Source of the DNA: an uncultured Lachnospiraceae bacterium
GTDB taxonomy: Bacteria > Bacillota > Clostridia > Lachnospirales > Lachnospiraceae
Length of the DNA stretch: 52,161 nucleotides
NCBI GenBank assembly: GCA_910586705.1
Contig: CAJUJK010000028.1
Location: 1 to 52,161 of the forward strand
Direction of reading: 5' to 3'
The notes beneath the pieces are model-generated. The model was not told the DNA's origin, searched no databases, and saw nothing but the letters and a program-made list of their open reading frames with translations. The translations under genes were made by a program, and so were the position numbers. Of this stretch, positions 50,068-52,161 are shown piece after piece (the first letter of the stretch is position 1; every line of letters starts with the position of its first letter).

Positions 50068-51348
50068 TTATTTGTTCCTAAGTTTTTCAATCTCTTGTTC
50101 TATATTCCTTATCTCCCGCTCCAATGCTTTTATCTCTGTCTTTTTATCAGCTATTGATTTTTGATAATCCTCTAATTTTTCATTAACTTCTTGTAATTCA
50201 TTTTCTAATTTTTCTATCTGGGATCTTATTTCTTCAATTTCTTCTTCTGCCTTTTTCTTGCCAAAAATCTTTTTTTCTAATTTTCCGATATGAGTCTGTT
50301 TCTCATCCATTTCTCTCTGAATATTTTTCGCCTTATCATCAAATGGGCGCATCTCCATTTCTGCGGAATCCTTTTGTTTCGTTATTTCTTGAATTTTCTC
50401 CCTGATCCCAACAATATTATCTTGTTTCTCTTGTAGTTCAGCAAACTCCTCTGGATGAGATTCCCAATATTTCTTATCTTCGATTTCCTGTTCCTCTCTT
50501 CTTTTCGCATCCCTTTGTTGGTCACGTCGGCTCAAAAAATCACGTTTAAACTGCCATCCATTATGGTTCTTTTCTTGGTCATTCAATATTGCCATCCATC
50601 CACTCTCATCAAGTGTTGCAACTATTGACTGCGGTAATCCCTCTAATATAGTGAGGTACATTGTCCAAGTCATGTTAATATGGTCGATACTTGGACTGAG
50701 GAAAACATCCGTATGTCTTTTTATTTCCTTGGCAACCATATCATTAAATGCTTGTGCCAGATTTTTTGTAAGTGCTCTATACTCTGAATTGTTATAAATA
50801 ACTTCTTCGTCTAATTTTTCTTTCAGTTCAAAAACATTTACGCCTTGTACTCCTGCTAACATTTTATACACCAAATCAACATTCTGCATTTTTGCTAAAC
50901 ACTGCTCTATTGTTAATCTATTTGCCCGCACCAGATTGCATCCTTGATCAAATAGTTCCTTATATCCCGAACAATCAGCAAACATATTTGCCGCCTCAAG
51001 GCACATTTTTTCTCCCATTTTTAGAATAAAACTATATACTTCTCTTTCTGCAAGATCTCTACGTTCATCATCTGCATTTTTCAAAATATCTTCTATTAGC
51101 TCTTGTAATTCGTGGCACATCTGATTTTGTTTAGCAATAATCTTACCTGCACGTTCAGCATCCTCATTCACATATTGCCACGTTATTGATGAAGACTCAA
51201 TTATCAAGTTATACTTCTTCATTCTTTTTATTTTTACATCTAATTCATTTTCAGCAGTTGATACAATGCCTTCAAATTTTGTTCCGCACCTCTGGCAAAA
51301 CAACATATCATCTTCCATGGAATTACCACATTTGGCACAATATTTCAT
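50068..51348 (-). CDS. Zinc-ribbon coiled-coil protein, unknown function
   Basis: A 426-aa cytoplasmic protein. It begins with a zinc ribbon CAKCGNSMEDDMLFCQRC (4-21). A helical domain of about 220 residues follows (containing ITWQYVNEDAERAGKIIAK and FLSPSIDHINMTWTMYL). Residues about 270-426 form a long coiled coil rich in Glu, Lys and Gln. I know no family for the middle domain. The gene is clearly AT-richer than the rest of the window and uses AT-ending codons. It sits 18 bases downstream of another zinc-ribbon gene and close to a tRNA cluster, hinting at acquisition. Scaffold or sensor roles are possible but not supported. Confidence 0.7.
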   Translation of the reverse strand: MKYCAKCGNSMEDDMLFCQRCGTKFEGIVSTAENELDVKIKRMKKYNLIIESSSITWQYVNEDAERAGKIIAKQNQMCHELQELIEDILKNADDERRDLAEREVYSFILKMGEKMCLEAANMFADCSGYKELFDQGCNLVRANRLTIEQCLAKMQNVDLVYKMLAGVQGVNVFELKEKLDEEVIYNNSEYRALTKNLAQAFNDMVAKEIKRHTDVFLSPSIDHINMTWTMYLTILEGLPQSIVATLDESGWMAILNDQEKNHNGWQFKRDFLSRRDQQRDAKRREEQEIEDKKYWESHPEEFAELQEKQDNIVGIREKIQEITKQKDSAEMEMRPFDDKAKNIQREMDEKQTHIGKLEKKIFGKKKAEEEIEEIRSQIEKLENELQEVNEKLEDYQKSIADKKTEIKALEREIRNIEQEIEKLRNK

Positions 51349-51366
51349 TTCTCTGTCCTCCTCCTA

Positions 51367-51891
51367 CTAAAATTCAAATTTATATCCACAGTTCATACAA
51401 ATAATCACCGTTTTATTCGCACCAATGCCTCCCGCCAATAAACCGACACCGCCAAATAATACCGCTCCAGTAAATGCTCTGCCAAATCTGAAACCTTGTT
51501 TGCCGCCAGATAAAGAAGTTGACCCACATCTGGGACATTTTGCCTGTGCGTCAAATTGCCGTCTTTGTTCATCTAATTGTCTTTGTTGCTGAATAATTTG
51601 TGCCTGCTGCAGACGCACCATATCACCAGGCATGTCCAAATCATTCTTGTAATCCATAATATCCACTACTTCTGTATCTGAATCTGCTACTACTAAATCG
51701 TTCTTCTCTTTAATAAAGGATTTACCACAAAACCCGCAAAAAATACTTTCCATACCATTTGGTTCACCACAATATGGGCAATATTGTAATTGTTCTTCTT
51801 TAGGTTCTTGCAAAGGATAACCGCAATGAATACATGCAGGAGCTTGATCAGATACTTTTCCGCCACATTCAGGACATTCAATCAACGCCAT
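51367..51891 (-). CDS. Triple zinc-ribbon protein with glycine-rich segment
   Basis: A 174-aa protein. Zinc ribbons: CPECGGKVSDQAPACIHC (6-23), CPYCGEPNGMESIFCGFC (about 38-55), and a split third ribbon. In the third, CPRCGSTSLS (about 121) and CMNCGYKF at the end flank a glycine-zipper-like hydrophobic stretch (FTGAVLFGGVGLLAGGIGA). Gln-rich coils join the parts. The start at 51891 has GGAGGAAAAG; a frame to 51906 covers this site and is rejected. It has its own promoter and is AT-rich like its partner. Confidence 0.72.
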   Translation of the reverse strand: MALIECPECGGKVSDQAPACIHCGYPLQEPKEEQLQYCPYCGEPNGMESIFCGFCGKSFIKEKNDLVVADSDTEVVDIMDYKNDLDMPGDMVRLQQAQIIQQQRQLDEQRRQFDAQAKCPRCGSTSLSGGKQGFRFGRAFTGAVLFGGVGLLAGGIGANKTVIICMNCGYKFEF

Positions 51892-51920
51892 TATCTTTTC
51901 CTCCATATAATATTTTTTTC

Positions 51921-51949
51921 ATTATACCTCACAAACATGGCATTTTCTA
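51921..51949 (-). promoter_or_regulatory. Promoter of the AT-rich zinc-ribbon pair
   Basis: Minus strand TAGAAA (51944-51949), 17-bp spacer, perfect TATAAT (51921-51926), 30 bases before the start codon. Confidence 0.55.
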
Positions 51950-51956
51950 TATAAAC

Positions 51957-52001
51957 AAAAAAACTCTTATAACTACCACATATACATGTGACAATTATAA
52001 G
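51957..52001 (-). terminator. Terminator of the tRNA operon
   Basis: Minus strand: CTTATAA (51995-52001) pairs with TTATAAG (51966-51972), enclosing an inner CACAT/ATGTG stem, followed by AG and seven T residues (51957-51963). It lies just after tRNA-Phe. Confidence 0.75.
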
Positions 52002-52017
52002 AATTTCTTCTCTTTAA

Positions 52018-52090
<73 letters not shown>

Positions 52091-52096
52091 ATTGAG

Positions 52097-52161
52097 TAGC
52101 GGGGACAGGATTTGAACCTATGACCTTCGGGTTATGAGCCCGACGAGCTTCCAGACTGCTC
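52097..52161 (-). tRNA. Initiator tRNA-fMet (CAT), cut by the window end
   Basis: 65 nt visible on the minus strand; the 5' acceptor strand lies beyond the window. The anticodon arm TCGGG-CTCATAA-CCCGA has the three G-C pairs typical of initiator tRNA. The T arm has GGTTCAAATCC. The acceptor 3' strand is CCCCGCT followed by A. It forms a tRNA cluster with tRNA-Phe, which is 6 bases away. Confidence 0.9.

Overview
The window reads as chromosomal DNA of a spore-forming, anaerobic Firmicute, most likely a member of the Lachnospiraceae (Clostridia). This is inferred from strong AGGAGG-type ribosome binding sites, FabK rather than FabI as enoyl-ACP reductase, a Bacillus-type yaaO-yaaR-holB-ricT-yabB-rsmI cluster, sporulation-linked genes (spmA, ricT, a LysM-GH18 hydrolase, a CotH/VTC/DUF4956 operon), hemerythrin and chemotaxis genes, and no outer-membrane genes. 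Most of the window is moderately GC-rich. Two patches (about 16.46-18.15 kb and 49.7-52.0 kb) are clearly AT-richer and look acquired. No insertion sequence, prophage or CRISPR array was seen.

Layout. 0-8.6 kb holds metabolic and stress genes: SGNH/GDSL esterase, ROK sugar kinase, FAD-dependent oxidoreductase, SulP anion transporter, uridine phosphorylase, Cu/Zn-type superoxide dismutase, a von Willebrand-like protein and a hemerythrin-CheX-like fusion. 8.6-12 kb is a secreted-protein block: an InlB-repeat membrane-anchored protein preceded by a sigma-factor remnant, a His/Tyr/Cys-rich exported peptide and a lipoprotein. 12.2-14.3 kb is an AgrA/AgrC-like LytTR/GHKL pair. 14.3-16.4 kb holds a LysM-GH18 hydrolase and a fructosamine-kinase-like protein. 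16.4-18.1 kb is an AT-rich pair of an OLD/ABC-type ATPase and a small PD-(D/E)XK-like protein, a candidate defence module. 18.2-22.2 kb holds spmA and the VTC-DUF4956-CotH operon. 22.4-29.7 kb holds two divergent two-component systems, the second running into an ABC transporter of the antimicrobial-peptide efflux type. 29.8-31.3 kb is a chemoreceptor.

31.4-38.8 kb is a type II fatty acid synthesis cluster on the minus strand (acpP-fabK-fabD-fabG-fabF-fabZ-NMO paralogue-fabH). It has two near-identical FabT-like operators and unusually structured spacers. 38.9-46.9 kb is the conserved housekeeping cluster (rsmI, trmN6-like, ricT, holB, yaaR, gmk-like, yaaO-like decarboxylase, HD protein, CgeB-like glycosyltransferase). 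46.9-52 kb holds four zinc-ribbon proteins around a stand-alone PTS EIIC, ending with tRNA-Phe and a truncated tRNA-fMet.

The strongest unexplained signals are: (1) a roughly 95-nt two-hairpin repeat present twice with compensatory base changes, each time just upstream of a gene and in its sense orientation; (2) the AT-rich ATPase/nuclease-like pair; (3) the paired FabT-like operators with no regulator gene nearby.
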